The notes below the pieces were generated by a model that saw only the letters and a program-made list of their open reading frames with translations, was not told the DNA's origin and made no database searches. The position numbers and the translations under genes are program-made. A DNA stretch of 64,000 nucleotides from Anaerolineae bacterium (GTDB lineage Bacteria; Chloroflexota; Anaerolineae; Promineifilales; Promineifilaceae). This document shows positions 17,436-26,633 of the stretch, piece by piece (position 1 is the stretch's first letter; every line of letters starts with the position of its first letter). The DNA is taken from positions 163,879 to 227,878 of the forward strand of contig JAHDWJ010000004.1 in the NCBI GenBank assembly GCA_023384415.1, in the 5' to 3' direction.

Positions 17436-18956
17436 TTACGCAGCCATCTGGTCACGAGGCAACAGGATATTAAAACTGTCGCGCAGTTGTTGATCCAGGG
17501 CAGGGGAGAACAGTTGCGGGTAATGGGTTTGTAATAGCTGCTGCGCCTGGAGCCGGGCGCGGCCGCGCATATCCAATGATCCCTTCTCTTCCCAATCACG
17601 GCGGGTGCCCCGGTCAGCTGTGTGGGGATAATGGAACTCACTCTGCATCAAGGCCAATGTTTGGGGATGGCCCAGATAATGCCCTTCCCCATTGCACACC
17701 TCATCAATCACCTCCAGCGATAAGGTCTCTTCGTTTACTTCCAGGCCGCGCACGAGCCGCATCACCTGGCCGCCAATGTCGTCGTCAATGATATATTGCT
17801 CATAAGCTACCGTTAGCAGGGATTCCAACATGCCGGCGGCGTGGTGGTTGAAATGAGCCCCCGCCAAAGCTGTGACGGCGATGGTCAACCCTTTCTCAAA
17901 CCCGGCCTGTATATCAGGCAGTTTGCTCTCGGTGATGCCGCAAGTGTTGTAGATGGGCAGGCCATAAAAATGGGCCATTTGGGTTGAGGCGGCATTCATT
18001 AACGCCAATTCGGCCGTCCCCCCGATCATACTGCCGGTACGCAAATCAGACACCAGGGGCATCCCCCCCATTAAAGTGGGATGGCCGGGCCGCACAAGCT
18101 GCACATAAGTAAAACCGGCTAACTCTTCGGCAATGGTTTGCACCAGGGTACCCACTAGAGAAGCCGGGGCCGTAGCCCCAGCCTGAGCCGCTGAAACGAG
18201 GACGATGGGAATGCCAGCCCGGATGGCTAAGGTTACGGTTTCTAAGGTTTCGCGGGCAAAACGGAGCGGGCTGACCATATATCCCAGGTTGAGGGAGAAG
18301 AATGGACGAGCCAGAAAACTCTTTTCGTCCCCGGCGATGAGGACGCCGATTTTTTTGAGTTCGGCGACTTTTTCTGGGAAGTAGCACCCCCCCATGACGT
18401 GTTTGCCGGTGGCGGCCAGGCTGGCGTAAAAGGTGTTGACATCTATGTCGTCGTTGGCAACATCACGGGGGACGACGGGGCGCAGATAGAAATGGATATT
18501 GTTGAGTGTATCTACCAACCGGCCCAGGTCGTATAAATCACGCAAACAAGATTCCCGAACGCGGCCGCTGACCAAATCTAACACCTGTACTGCCGCTCCC
18601 CCGGTACCCAGGTGGACCCGTTTGCCGTGCAGATGCAAATCGAATTTCTCATCGCGGCTGTACAGCACCACCCGGCGATTGGCTAATTTGAGCGTACCCT
18701 CAACCAATTCCGGTGACAAATAGACCCGGTTACGGCGGGCATCCACCCTGGCCCCGGCCGCCTGCAAAATATCCCGGCACTCTGATTCCTGCACCTCAAC
18801 CCCAGTACGTTCTAAAACGGTGAGCGCGGCCGCATGGATTTGCCACACCGCCTCATCACTCAGGGGGCGATATTGCCCCCCTTCCAGTCCAGGGGGAAGA
18901 AAATTAACATCCGTTCGGTGAGAGGTAGTCCGCTCTCGGCGGCGATTGGTTTTCAT
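17436..18956 (-). CDS. Trimethylamine methyltransferase (MttB) family protein
   Basis: 506 residues, the usual length for the COG5598 family. Seen: YRPLSDEAVWQIHAAALTVL, KRVHLGTGGAAVQVLDL, ETVTLAIRAGIPIVLVSAAQ and GLPIYNTCGITESKLPDIQA. No in-frame amber codon occurs, so it is a non-pyrrolysine member; these demethylate quaternary amines such as glycine betaine onto a corrinoid protein. The ATG at 18956 begins a basic segment before the conserved part; the frame further upstream covers repeat DNA and the neighbouring gene. No corrinoid protein is in the window. The FAD amine oxidases upstream fit a methylated-amine pathway. Confidence 0.85.
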   Translation of the reverse strand: MKTNRRRERTTSHRTDVNFLPPGLEGGQYRPLSDEAVWQIHAAALTVLERTGVEVQESECRDILQAAGARVDARRNRVYLSPELVEGTLKLANRRVVLYSRDEKFDLHLHGKRVHLGTGGAAVQVLDLVSGRVRESCLRDLYDLGRLVDTLNNIHFYLRPVVPRDVANDDIDVNTFYASLAATGKHVMGGCYFPEKVAELKKIGVLIAGDEKSFLARPFFSLNLGYMVSPLRFARETLETVTLAIRAGIPIVLVSAAQAGATAPASLVGTLVQTIAEELAGFTYVQLVRPGHPTLMGGMPLVSDLRTGSMIGGTAELALMNAASTQMAHFYGLPIYNTCGITESKLPDIQAGFEKGLTIAVTALAGAHFNHHAAGMLESLLTVAYEQYIIDDDIGGQVMRLVRGLEVNEETLSLEVIDEVCNGEGHYLGHPQTLALMQSEFHYPHTADRGTRRDWEEKGSLDMRGRARLQAQQLLQTHYPQLFSPALDQQLRDSFNILLPRDQMAA

Positions 18957-19033
18957 GAAGAGTTTGCAGGTGGGCGAGTTTGCGGGTATGCGAGTGGGCG
19001 AGTGGCAATCCCACATTTCCTCAGTCCTCAGTC
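18957..19033. repeat. GCGAGTx-type tandem array
   Basis: Degenerate 7-8 base units around GGGCGAGT and TGCGAGT (18960-19012), followed by TCAGTCCTCAGTCC. It fills the gap between the DMT transporter and the MttB-family gene. Confidence 0.6.
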
Positions 19034-19948
19034 CTATCTCGTCGGTCTGAGCCAGGTGCGCCAGCGACGGCGGTTCCTGACCCGGCCTAATCGCTGTACG
19101 GCCAAAACCGCACTTATTAAAATAAGCAAACAACCGGCCCATTGCAGCGGCCGCAGCCGTTCCGTCAACCAGAGATACGACCACAAAATTGCCAGCAGCG
19201 TTTCCACCGGCAGCAGCAGAGCATATTGCCCGCTGCCAATCATCTGAATCGCCCGGAACATGAGCAGCCAACCCAGATAGGTGCTAATCACCCCCAAAAC
19301 GATAATTGCCAGCCACCCTTTCCAATTGGGAATGGTGGTATCCGCCCCACCGACCAGCCACCCCAGGGCAATGGTTAGCCACATCCCCACCAGAACATAC
19401 AGGGTAACGGTGCGGGTATCCTGGTCATTGAGAAACCATTGCACGGCGGTTATTTCGATGGTGTAGGCCACAATGGCCAAAATGACCAGGAGAACGCCGA
19501 CCCAATTGACCTGCCCCCCTGGCCCGACCAGCAAAAAAACGCCGCTTAACCCCAACGCCAGGCGAACGAGCTGCCGCCAGGTGAATTGTTCACCGCGCAG
19601 GGCCAACGCAGCCAACACAAACAGCGGAGCCAGGGCAAAAAGTACGGTGGCGATGGAGGCATCTACCAGGGCGACCGCCTGCCAAAAACAGATAACCCCC
19701 AGCCCATTGATGAGGCCGGCCGCTAAAGCGATGCGGCCGCGTGACCATTCCAGCCATAACTTTTCCGGGGCTTGCCAGGCCAGGGTGAGGGCTAACAAGA
19801 GTGGGGCCAGGCCAAACCGCCACAAAATCAACGTCAATGGCTCCAGGCCATCATTCAGAGCAAATTTACCCAGCGGCGTCGCCAGACTAAAAGCGACACT
19901 TGATAATATCGCCACCAACCAGCCGAGGGGAGAAGGTTTCAGGTTCAA
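19034..19948 (-). CDS. EamA/DMT-family transporter
   Basis: 304 residues with ten hydrophobic helices arranged as two EamA halves: ILWRFGLAPLLLALTLAW and ATVLFALAPLFVLAALALRGE in the first, LGWLLMFRAIQMIGSGQYAL and LLPVETLLAILWSYLWLTERL in the second. It exports or imports small metabolites at the inner membrane. The start is uncertain: the 19948 codon is TTG within repeat DNA, and a GTG near 19912 is an alternative. Genes on both sides concern methylated amines and alcohols, so a related metabolite is possible. Confidence 0.85.
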   Translation of the reverse strand: MNLKPSPLGWLVAILSSVAFSLATPLGKFALNDGLEPLTLILWRFGLAPLLLALTLAWQAPEKLWLEWSRGRIALAAGLINGLGVICFWQAVALVDASIATVLFALAPLFVLAALALRGEQFTWRQLVRLALGLSGVFLLVGPGGQVNWVGVLLVILAIVAYTIEITAVQWFLNDQDTRTVTLYVLVGMWLTIALGWLVGGADTTIPNWKGWLAIIVLGVISTYLGWLLMFRAIQMIGSGQYALLLPVETLLAILWSYLWLTERLRPLQWAGCLLILISAVLAVQRLGRVRNRRRWRTWLRPTR

Positions 19949-20012
19949 GGTTGAAGGTTTTAGGTTGAAGGTTTCAAGTTGCGAGTTGGCGAGTCTCCAG
20001 TCTCTCTACCTC
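19930..20012. repeat. AGGTTGA-type heptamer array
   Basis: About ten degenerate 7-base units (AGGTTCA, AGGTTGA, AGGTTTT, AGGTTTC, AAGTTGC, GAGTTGG, CGAGTCT, CCAGTCT) in register. It overlaps the first codons of the DMT transporter and fills the gap to the iron alcohol dehydrogenase. Confidence 0.75.
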
Positions 20013-20014
20013 CC

Positions 20015-21205
20015 TCACACCCCCCAAAACGCCTGGTGGTATAACCGTTCCATCACTTCTTCACTGACCTGGCGGGGGTTGGTCCACCAGTTGAGGTCGG
20101 TCATGGCCGCTTTGGCTAAGGCGGGGATCATTTCCTGGTCTACACCTGCTTCGGAGAGAGAATCGGGGATTTCCAGGTCCCATATCAATCGCTGCACCGC
20201 TTTTACGGCGTGGTTAGCCCATTTGCGTGTCGAACCGGATGTGCCACTGGGGTCGAGCGCGGCCGCGACATCAGCATACCGTTCCATCGCGGCAGGTAAG
20301 TTATAACGCATCTGGCCTGGAAGCATGATAGCGCAGGCCAGTCCATGATGCAGGTTGGCCTGCGCGGAGAGGGGATGGGCCAGGGAATGACATGCTCCCA
20401 ACCATTTAGAGCTGATGGCGATCCCCCCAATCAGGGAAGCGTGGAGCATATCGGTTCGGGCGTTGAGGTCTGACCCACGCATGACGGCCATCCGCAAACT
20501 CCGCCCCACCAGGCTAATTCCATACAGAATCATCGGGTCAAGGATCGGGTTGTGGTTGGTGGAGACATACGCTTCGATGAGGTGAGAGAGGGCATCCATG
20601 CCCGTTGCCGCCGTCAGGTGAGGGGGTAGGGTGAGGGTAAGGGCGGGATCGAGCAGGGCCACATCGGGGATGGTACGGCGGTCCCCGACGCTGAACTTGC
20701 GCTGCTGTTCGGGCTGGGTGAGGACGGCCCAGGGAGTGATTTCGGCTCCGGTACCGGCGGTAGTGGGGATGGCAATGTAGGGGGGAAGCGCGGCCGCGTC
20801 CGGGTAAGCTCTTTTTTCGTCCCCCAGGAGTAGGGCATATTCCCACACGTTGGCCTCAGCCGGGCTGCCCACCATGAGTTTGACCGCTTTGGCGGTGTCC
20901 AGGGCACTGCCCCCACCCACCCCAACCAGTAGTTTTGCCCCACTCTGACGCATGGCGGCCGCGGCCGCTTGCACCGAGGCGATGTCTGGGTTGGCTACGA
21001 CCTGATCGTAAATGGTGTAAGCAAGGCCAGCTTCCTCTAAACTGGCGGTGATCCCATTCAAGAGGCCGGCCTGCACCACCCCTGGATCAGCTAGAATGAA
21101 GGTGGAAGCCGCCTTGTAGGTTAGAGCGGTTGGGCCAACGAGTGCGGCCGCGCCCACCCCAAAATGGGTCTCCCCCGGCCAAAAATAGGTAGAAATCATG
21201 TTCAT
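20015..21205 (-). CDS. Iron-containing alcohol dehydrogenase
   Basis: 396 residues of the group III (Fe-ADH) family. Seen: the nucleotide site VGVGGGSALDTAKAVKL, TTAGTGAEITPWAVL, ATGMDALSHLIEAYVS, and the metal-binding pair GACHSLAHPLSA and HHGLACAIMLP. It oxidises or reduces a small alcohol or aldehyde with NAD(P) in the cytosol. AGGA precedes the ATG. It lies in a same-strand group with FAD amine oxidases and an MttB-family protein, which suggests handling of an alcohol or aldehyde product. It contains five octamers, two of them overlapping at 20956-20969. Confidence 0.93.
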   Translation of the reverse strand: MNMISTYFWPGETHFGVGAAALVGPTALTYKAASTFILADPGVVQAGLLNGITASLEEAGLAYTIYDQVVANPDIASVQAAAAAMRQSGAKLLVGVGGGSALDTAKAVKLMVGSPAEANVWEYALLLGDEKRAYPDAAALPPYIAIPTTAGTGAEITPWAVLTQPEQQRKFSVGDRRTIPDVALLDPALTLTLPPHLTAATGMDALSHLIEAYVSTNHNPILDPMILYGISLVGRSLRMAVMRGSDLNARTDMLHASLIGGIAISSKWLGACHSLAHPLSAQANLHHGLACAIMLPGQMRYNLPAAMERYADVAAALDPSGTSGSTRKWANHAVKAVQRLIWDLEIPDSLSEAGVDQEMIPALAKAAMTDLNWWTNPRQVSEEVMERLYHQAFWGV

Positions 21206-21408
21206 ACAATTATCCTGAACCTGAGCAAGTCAAAAAATGAAGAGGCTTCGGCCACGAATTACGCAACGGGTGTGTTCAATTTCGTTGGTGACTCTATTGA
21301 AAAAACTCCCGCAGAGGCGCGAAGTTACTAGAAAAAATTTCGGACCAACCGGCGTACTTTGCGGCTATTTTCAGGAAACTCACTCGTGCTATTCATGGTC
21401 AAAAGTTC
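21206..21408. other. Gap without recognised features
   Basis: About 200 bases between the iron alcohol dehydrogenase start and the end of an FAD oxidase gene. No coding signal, repeat family or convincing promoter was recognised. Confidence 0.5.
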
Positions 21409-22581
21409 TTAGGAAATCGAACCAATGCCATAAGCCCCGGAAAGCTTACGTCCTTCGCTAAAACGGCTTAAAGCATAATCGGCAATAGGCAGGCGGGGCG
21501 GTTGCCCCAACACGGTTTGGGCTAAACTTTCGCCAATGGTCGGCGAGAGCTTAAAACCATGCCCACTAAATCCTACGGCCACATATAACCCATCATATCC
21601 CGGAACATGGCCCACAATCGGATTCCAATCTGGGGTGATGTCATATGGGCCACTCCAACCGGCAACATAGTGGGCCTCAGCAAACAAGGGCATCCGGTGA
21701 CTGATTAACGCGTCAATCCGGCTGACATGATCTAACTCTACATGGTCAGTCAGGCTGTCCGGGTCAACAATCGGGTCGCCATGATCCCCGGTCCCCACCA
21801 AAACCACCCCGCCTGTTTCGGGCCGAAAATAGATTTTATCTGGAGTGGTCAAATCTTTGACAATAGGCCAGGTAAGTTGATATGGCTGGTTAATTTTCAG
21901 GGTGATCACCTTATGGCGGCTCACTTCATAAGGGAGCTGAACCCCTATCATCTGCCCCAGGGTATGTGTCCAGGGGCCGGCCGCCATAATCACAACCGGG
22001 CTGGTAAAGAGTCCCTGGGTCGTCTGAACCGTCTTATAACCCCCATGCAGTTGCAAACCAGTGACCGCCGTGTCCTGGTGAATCGTCACCCCTAACGCTC
22101 GCGCTCGTTGGGCATAAGCCATCGTTGTCAGGTATGGGTCCGCATAACCTGCCTGAGTGTCATAACCAATCACCCCCACGTCATCCAAATGCAGCAGGGG
22201 ATGTTTTTCCAGGGCCTCTTCAGGGGTGAGAACAGCGGTATCAATGCCATGAGCGTTCTGCATCTGGAAGACAGCCAACATCGGGTCGCGGTGTGCTTCT
22301 GGGCCGACAATGAGGTACCCGGTCTGCCGCCAACCAACATCACCGCCGATCCGCTCATTAAAGTTAGCAAAAATGTTGAGGCTCTCTACGGCATGGATGA
22401 GATTGGTGGGGATAGAGTAATGGGTGCGGACGATGGCACACGATTTGGCGGTTCCCCCGGAACAAAGCGATCCCCGTTCTAACAAAATGACTTTCCCGGC
22501 CCCATGTTCGGCCAGGTTGTAGGCCGTGCTGCACCCAATCACCCCCCCACCGATGATGATGATATCTGCTGTTTGGGTCAT
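21409..22581 (-). CDS. FAD-dependent amine oxidoreductase (DAO family)
   Basis: 390 residues. It opens with the dinucleotide-binding fingerprint IIIGGGVIGCSTAYNLAE and an acidic LLERG, then SGGTAKSCAIVRTHYS near the FAD site. Later VIMAAGPWTHTLG and GWSGPYDITPDWNPIVGHV resemble sarcosine oxidase and dimethylglycine dehydrogenase subunits. It probably oxidises an N-methyl or secondary amine, releasing formaldehyde or passing it to folate. AAGGTG precedes the ATG, and the gene is nine bases downstream of a related oxidase. No octamer falls inside. Confidence 0.88.
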   Translation of the reverse strand: MTQTADIIIIGGGVIGCSTAYNLAEHGAGKVILLERGSLCSGGTAKSCAIVRTHYSIPTNLIHAVESLNIFANFNERIGGDVGWRQTGYLIVGPEAHRDPMLAVFQMQNAHGIDTAVLTPEEALEKHPLLHLDDVGVIGYDTQAGYADPYLTTMAYAQRARALGVTIHQDTAVTGLQLHGGYKTVQTTQGLFTSPVVIMAAGPWTHTLGQMIGVQLPYEVSRHKVITLKINQPYQLTWPIVKDLTTPDKIYFRPETGGVVLVGTGDHGDPIVDPDSLTDHVELDHVSRIDALISHRMPLFAEAHYVAGWSGPYDITPDWNPIVGHVPGYDGLYVAVGFSGHGFKLSPTIGESLAQTVLGQPPRLPIADYALSRFSEGRKLSGAYGIGSIS

Positions 22582-22589
22582 AATTCACC

Positions 22590-23903
22590 TTACATCCAGG
22601 GAAAGGGGGCATTCGATTTGGGCAGAGATTTTTGTTCAGCAAAGCGGTTAAAGGAGAAAGGGGCGAGCAGTTCACTGGTTTCACCCGTGAGGATGCGGGC
22701 CACCTGCTCCCCCACGCCGATCATTTTGAATCCGTGGTTGGAGTCGGCAATGACGTAAACATTGGGGCACATGAAATCAAACACAGGAAAGTTGTCAGCG
22801 GAGAATGCGCCAACACCGCCGGATGGTTTGGCCGAAGCATATTTCCGTGTGCCTTCGTACCGCTTCATGCAGTGGGCCAGGGAAGCAACCCACAAATCGT
22901 AAAAATCATCGCCGACACAGTAATAAGGGCTGCGGCTGCCATAGGGATCAATTGCCGCCTCACTGCCCACATCTACAGGTACGGCCCCGCCCTGGACAGC
23001 ATGTTTATCCCGTTTGAAGTAAATGCCCCAGGGTTGATCCCAAACCAGGTGGCCGTCTTCACTGTAAAGGGGAACATCGCTATCTACGTGAATGAGCGGC
23101 GGCCGCGCCCCATCATTGGTAATATGGATATACGGGTTAATCTCAATCTCCCCCTCTTGTAAGGCCAGGAACCGCCACAACTCGGTCATCTGCCCAGGGT
23201 TACGGGGATCAAGCACCTGATTGGGCAGCTCCAGCATCCGCCACATCTGCTTAATCCATGGCCCTACGGCTACCACCACCTGGCCTACTTCAATCGCTCC
23301 CATATCGGTCTCGACCATTTTGACCGAGCCATCGCTGTTAAACTGGAAGCCGGTTACGGCCGGGCCAACCAACAGGCGGGCGTCTTCCTTTTCCGCTTTG
23401 ATGGCCAGGCCATGAATCGCCTGTTTGCTCCAGGCATGACCGCCACGATGTTCATGCAGCACCGCTTCTAACTTTTCCGCCTGCCAATCATGGAAAACCC
23501 CTTGCATATATTTTTTGACTGCCTGTTCCCCCTGGACAAAGGTGGATGGGTAGCCTAACTGCTTGTGCCGCTCATGGATGGTGGCTAACCCCTCGGCCAT
23601 GGGGGCAAAGGAGGCGGTCAGGTAGCCGACAGAGTTATAGGCATAATAATCAGGATCTGATTCCCAGATGTCCATGCAGTGCATCATCAGCCGGGTCATT
23701 GGCTCCTGGTAATAGTTGCAGCGGACATTGCCGCAGGCTACCCCAGAAGCCCCGGCGGCGATGCTGCTTTTTTCAATGACCAGGATGTCTTGACCGGTAC
23801 CTTGCCCTTTTTCCTTGAGGTATTTAGCCAGGTGGTAAGCAGTAGATAATCCATGTACACCGGCCCCGATGATGAGGTATTTAACTTTTTTTGGCAGTCC
23901 CAT
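22590..23903 (-). CDS. FAD-dependent oxidoreductase (DAO/sarcosine oxidase-like)
   Basis: 437 residues from the ATG at 23903, which starts MGLPKKVKYLIIGAGVHGLS, the FAD fingerprint. A longer frame to 23939 adds residues encoded by the GCAAAGTT repeat array and was rejected. Further motifs: VIEKSSIAAGASGVACGNVR near the flavin, VAVGPWIKQMW, and the C-terminal GVGAFSADNFPVFDFM with DSNHGFKMIGVG. It is diverged from its downstream neighbour, so the two are probably different activities or subunits. It is the most upstream gene of the amine-degradation group. Confidence 0.88.
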   Translation of the reverse strand: MGLPKKVKYLIIGAGVHGLSTAYHLAKYLKEKGQGTGQDILVIEKSSIAAGASGVACGNVRCNYYQEPMTRLMMHCMDIWESDPDYYAYNSVGYLTASFAPMAEGLATIHERHKQLGYPSTFVQGEQAVKKYMQGVFHDWQAEKLEAVLHEHRGGHAWSKQAIHGLAIKAEKEDARLLVGPAVTGFQFNSDGSVKMVETDMGAIEVGQVVVAVGPWIKQMWRMLELPNQVLDPRNPGQMTELWRFLALQEGEIEINPYIHITNDGARPPLIHVDSDVPLYSEDGHLVWDQPWGIYFKRDKHAVQGGAVPVDVGSEAAIDPYGSRSPYYCVGDDFYDLWVASLAHCMKRYEGTRKYASAKPSGGVGAFSADNFPVFDFMCPNVYVIADSNHGFKMIGVGEQVARILTGETSELLAPFSFNRFAEQKSLPKSNAPFPWM

Positions 23904-24256
23904 AAGAATGCTCCAGGGTGCAAAGTTGCAGAGTTGCAAAGTCGCAGGTATTTCAGTTACAGTCTCTCAATCTCTCGGTCTGAGTAGATCTAAAACCTGA
24001 TTTTTATCCGCAGATTTCCCAGATTAACGCAGATTTTTTCCAGGTTAATCCCTAACCTGGAGAAGCTATACCCATCGTGGTCATAAAGTGACATTCTAGT
24101 TGGAGACTAGAGACTGGAGATTGGTAACTTTGCGCTTTCGCCTCTCTGCGCGACCTTTTTTGAGTGGAGTCACAGATGGATACAGATTTTTTAAGTCATC
24201 TGTGAAAATTTGTACCATCTGTGGATCAGTTCTTGTTTTCTGCACAATAAATTGAC
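23904..24256. repeat. Gap filled with several dispersed repeat families
   Basis: Seen in order: GCAAAGTT 8-base units (23917-23950), TCTCAATCTCTCGG (about 23968), CAGATT units with 9-10 base spacing (24010-24035), a conserved block beginning CTATACCCATCGTGG (24067-24100, also at 44346), AGAGACTGGAGATTGG heptamers (24100-24125), a CTCTGCGCGACCTTTTT block (also near 62735), and CACAGATGG/ATCTGTG repeats (24172-24225, also at 61480). No gene is present. Confidence 0.65.
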
Positions 24257-24850
24257 TCATAAGGTATTAAAATCTGTAGTAATCTGCGGATGATTCTTCT
24301 GAACAATTTCTGCCAATTGGGCTTTGGCCAGGCGGATCAGGTCAGCGGCTTTGAGTTCCAGGCCGGCCATGGGGTCGCCGGTGCTGATGTTGACGTTGGT
24401 AAAGTGGGCCAGAGTGTGATCAAAGATGACGGGTACATTGTCAGGCAGGCAAAGGGGGCTGACGGCCCCTTGAACGTACCCGGTGATGGCCTGGATTTCA
24501 GCCGCTGAAGCAAAGGTGAGCCGCTGCCAATCACCGCCGAGATGGGTTTGGACGGCCTGGGGATTGAGGCGAGCATCTCCAGGGATGCAGGCCATGACGT
24601 AATGGCGGTTTTTGTCACGAAGTAGGATGGATTTGACCATTTCCTCACGAATGACACCCCGTTGGGCCGCGGCCGCGTCTACGGTAAACACTGGTTCATT
24701 GTGGGGCAGCAGGCGGTAAGGAATGTTATGAGCATCCAGCAGGTCGGTGACTTTGGTTTGCAGCACGGGGTAATTATCAGGGAACGGTATGTCCTTTCCA
24801 AGAGGAGTGCTGCCCAATGTTTGGCGGCCGCAATTGTACGCACTACACAA
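24257..24850 (-). CDS. YbaK/ProRS-associated aminoacyl-tRNA deacylase
   Basis: 197 residues. From about residue 30 it matches the YbaK/ProX domain (LLDAHNIPYRLLPHNEPVFT, MVKSILLRDKNRHYVMACIP, GYVQGAVSPLCL). It hydrolyses mischarged tRNA in trans, such as Cys- or Ala-tRNA-Pro. The lysine in MVKSILL is the usual catalytic residue. The frame begins with TTG at 24850 and the first 25 residues (including CGR from an octamer) do not belong to the domain, so the true start is uncertain. Confidence 0.85.
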   Translation of the reverse strand: MCSAYNCGRQTLGSTPLGKDIPFPDNYPVLQTKVTDLLDAHNIPYRLLPHNEPVFTVDAAAAQRGVIREEMVKSILLRDKNRHYVMACIPGDARLNPQAVQTHLGGDWQRLTFASAAEIQAITGYVQGAVSPLCLPDNVPVIFDHTLAHFTNVNISTGDPMAGLELKAADLIRLAKAQLAEIVQKNHPQITTDFNTL

Positions 24851-24870
24851 CCTTAAAGAGAATCAGCTGC

Positions 24871-25518
24871 TTATATTTCAATGAGACGATAGGGATAAAC
24901 ATTGATGACGGTGGTATCGTGGTAACGGGTAAGTTGGGGGTCATTATTGAGGCGGGTATGGATATGACCGTGCAGCAGGTACCGCGGCCGCGCCCACCGC
25001 ATCAACGTCAGGAACACCTTAAACCCGGTATGGGCACGGTCGGGCAGGTCGTGAATGCCATAAGGGGGGGAATGGGTGATCAGAACATCTAAAAATCGCC
25101 CATAGCGGAGCCGGTTCCAAAGCAGGGCCGGGAGCAGGCGACCAATTTCCCAGGCCATCTCTTCTTCACTATACATACATTTGGCTTTGGGGCGGTAGCG
25201 CATTGAGCCTTCTAACCCGGCGATGAGCAGCCCTTGCTCTTCGATAACGTGGGCGTGGATGTCGCGGCCGCATTCCACCCCTATCTGGTTGCGCCCATCA
25301 CTCGTCAGGTAGGGGCCGGCGTCATGGTTGCCCCGCACATAAAGCAGCGGCGCATCCAGGGCTGAAGAGAGAAAATCGAGGTAATAAAAAGGTAAATCCC
25401 CACAACCAAATATCAACTTAATGCCCGGCCAGCGTAGAGCCACATCTCGGTTATAAAGATGATCGATCACCTGATCACTAACGGCCAGGGTACGAAGGGG
25501 GCGGGTGGAGGGTGGCAT
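24871..25518 (-). CDS. Calcineurin-like metallophosphoesterase
   Basis: 215 residues. Metal-site motifs in order: VSDQVIDHLY (variant first motif), FGCGDLPFYYLDFL, LYVRGNHDAG, LITHSPPYGIHD and LLHGHIHTR. The GNHD and GHxH motifs are complete, so hydrolysis is likely. The substrate cannot be read; relatives include nucleotide phosphodiesterases and protein phosphatases. The stretch after the stop lies 20 bases from the deacylase start region, so the two may be co-transcribed. Confidence 0.87.
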   Translation of the reverse strand: MPPSTRPLRTLAVSDQVIDHLYNRDVALRWPGIKLIFGCGDLPFYYLDFLSSALDAPLLYVRGNHDAGPYLTSDGRNQIGVECGRDIHAHVIEEQGLLIAGLEGSMRYRPKAKCMYSEEEMAWEIGRLLPALLWNRLRYGRFLDVLITHSPPYGIHDLPDRAHTGFKVFLTLMRWARPRYLLHGHIHTRLNNDPQLTRYHDTTVINVYPYRLIEI

Positions 25519-25696
25519 AGATCAGGGCTAAGTGGTGAGGAGTGAGGGATGAGGGGATGGAGTTGAGGTTGATTTCTACCTTTGCGTTTCGTCTTTCATC
25601 TTTCGTAGTAAAATTGTAACCTACTTTCTCTTTTCGCGTGATTGCCTGCCCGTGAATTTCACCCACTCACTGCCTACTGCCCACTACTCACTACTT
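25519..25696. repeat. Divergent gap with heptamer arrays
   Basis: Contains GTGAGGAGTGAGGGATGAGGGG (25535-25556 approximately), CGTCTTTCATCTTTCGTAG (about 25590-25608) and TCACTGCCTACTGCCCACTA (about 25665-25690), all short 7-base units. Candidate starts upstream of 25697 lie inside the last array. Confidence 0.6.
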
Positions 25697-26602
25697 ATGA
25701 ACCATTCCCTGCCTGCGGAACGCGGCCGCGTTCCTTTCCATGCTTACCTGGCTCTGATTGTCGCTATCATTTGCCTGGGTTTTTCAGCCATCTTCATTGC
25801 CTGGGCTGATGCCCCGAACGGCGTGACTGCTTTTTACCGGATGGGGGTCGGGTCGGCCGCCCTGGCGGTGCCCTTCATCTGGCGGTTTCGGCGGCGGGTA
25901 CAAATCATTGGCGAAATTCCCCGTCGGGAGATCGGCATGGCGATTTGGGGCGGCCTCTTTTTTGCCGGGGATCTGTTTCTGTGGACAACCGGCGTGATGA
26001 TGAGTGGGGCCACCATTGCTACCCTGCTGGGGAATACGGCCCCTCTGTGGGTAGGGTTAGGGGCCTTGGTGCTGTTCCGGGAAAAATTGGGGCAAATGTT
26101 TTGGTGGGGGGTGCTGCTGGCTTTTGTGGGGGTGGTGTTGATTGTGGGACTGCCGCAAACTGTGAGCGCAGATTTCCAGTGGGGGAGCATTCTATCCCTG
26201 GCGGCAGGCTGGTTTTATGCTGGATATCTACTTTTTGCTCAACGCGGCCGCCGACGTCTCGATTCCCTCAGCTTTTATTGGCTATCCACCACCAGCAGCG
26301 CACTCGTTCTGCTCCTCATCGCTATCTTACTGGGTCAACCGCTGTTTGATTACTCCGCCGTGACTTATCTCAACTTTTTGGGGATGGGGTTGATCTCCCA
26401 GGCGATGGGGTATCTGGCGATAAACCATGCCCTGGGGCATCTGCCCGCTTCTCTGGTTTCGCCAGCCCTCTTGGGCCAACCGGTGATGACGGCCCTGCTC
26501 GCGGCCGCGTTCCTGGGCGAACGGTTCACGGGCTGGCAAATGCTGGGTGGTCTGGCTGTCTTGCTGGGGGTTCTCATCGTTCATCGAGGGCGTGAAATGT
26601 GA
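25697..26602 (+). CDS. EamA/DMT-family transporter
   Basis: 301 residues with ten hydrophobic helices in two EamA halves. Seen: FSAIFIAWADAPNGVTAFYR, LFLWTTGVMMSGATIATLLG, TAPLWVGLGALVLFREKLGQ in the first half; AMGYLAINHALGHLPASLVS and PALLGQPVMTALLAAAFLGE in the second. The ATG at 25697 was preferred over one at 25652, whose extra residues are encoded by the CACTGCC repeat array. The substrate is unknown. It is not closely similar to the DMT protein at 19034 in the segments compared. Confidence 0.88.
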   Translation: MNHSLPAERGRVPFHAYLALIVAIICLGFSAIFIAWADAPNGVTAFYRMGVGSAALAVPFIWRFRRRVQIIGEIPRREIGMAIWGGLFFAGDLFLWTTGVMMSGATIATLLGNTAPLWVGLGALVLFREKLGQMFWWGVLLAFVGVVLIVGLPQTVSADFQWGSILSLAAGWFYAGYLLFAQRGRRRLDSLSFYWLSTTSSALVLLLIAILLGQPLFDYSAVTYLNFLGMGLISQAMGYLAINHALGHLPASLVSPALLGQPVMTALLAAAFLGERFTGWQMLGGLAVLLGVLIVHRGREM

Positions 26603-26633
26603 AGCGTGAACTGCACACTTCACGTTTCACACC

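Noticed and set aside
17436-18956. Pyrrolysine-containing MttB
   Set aside because: There is no in-frame TAG in the gene, and no pyl genes are present in the window.
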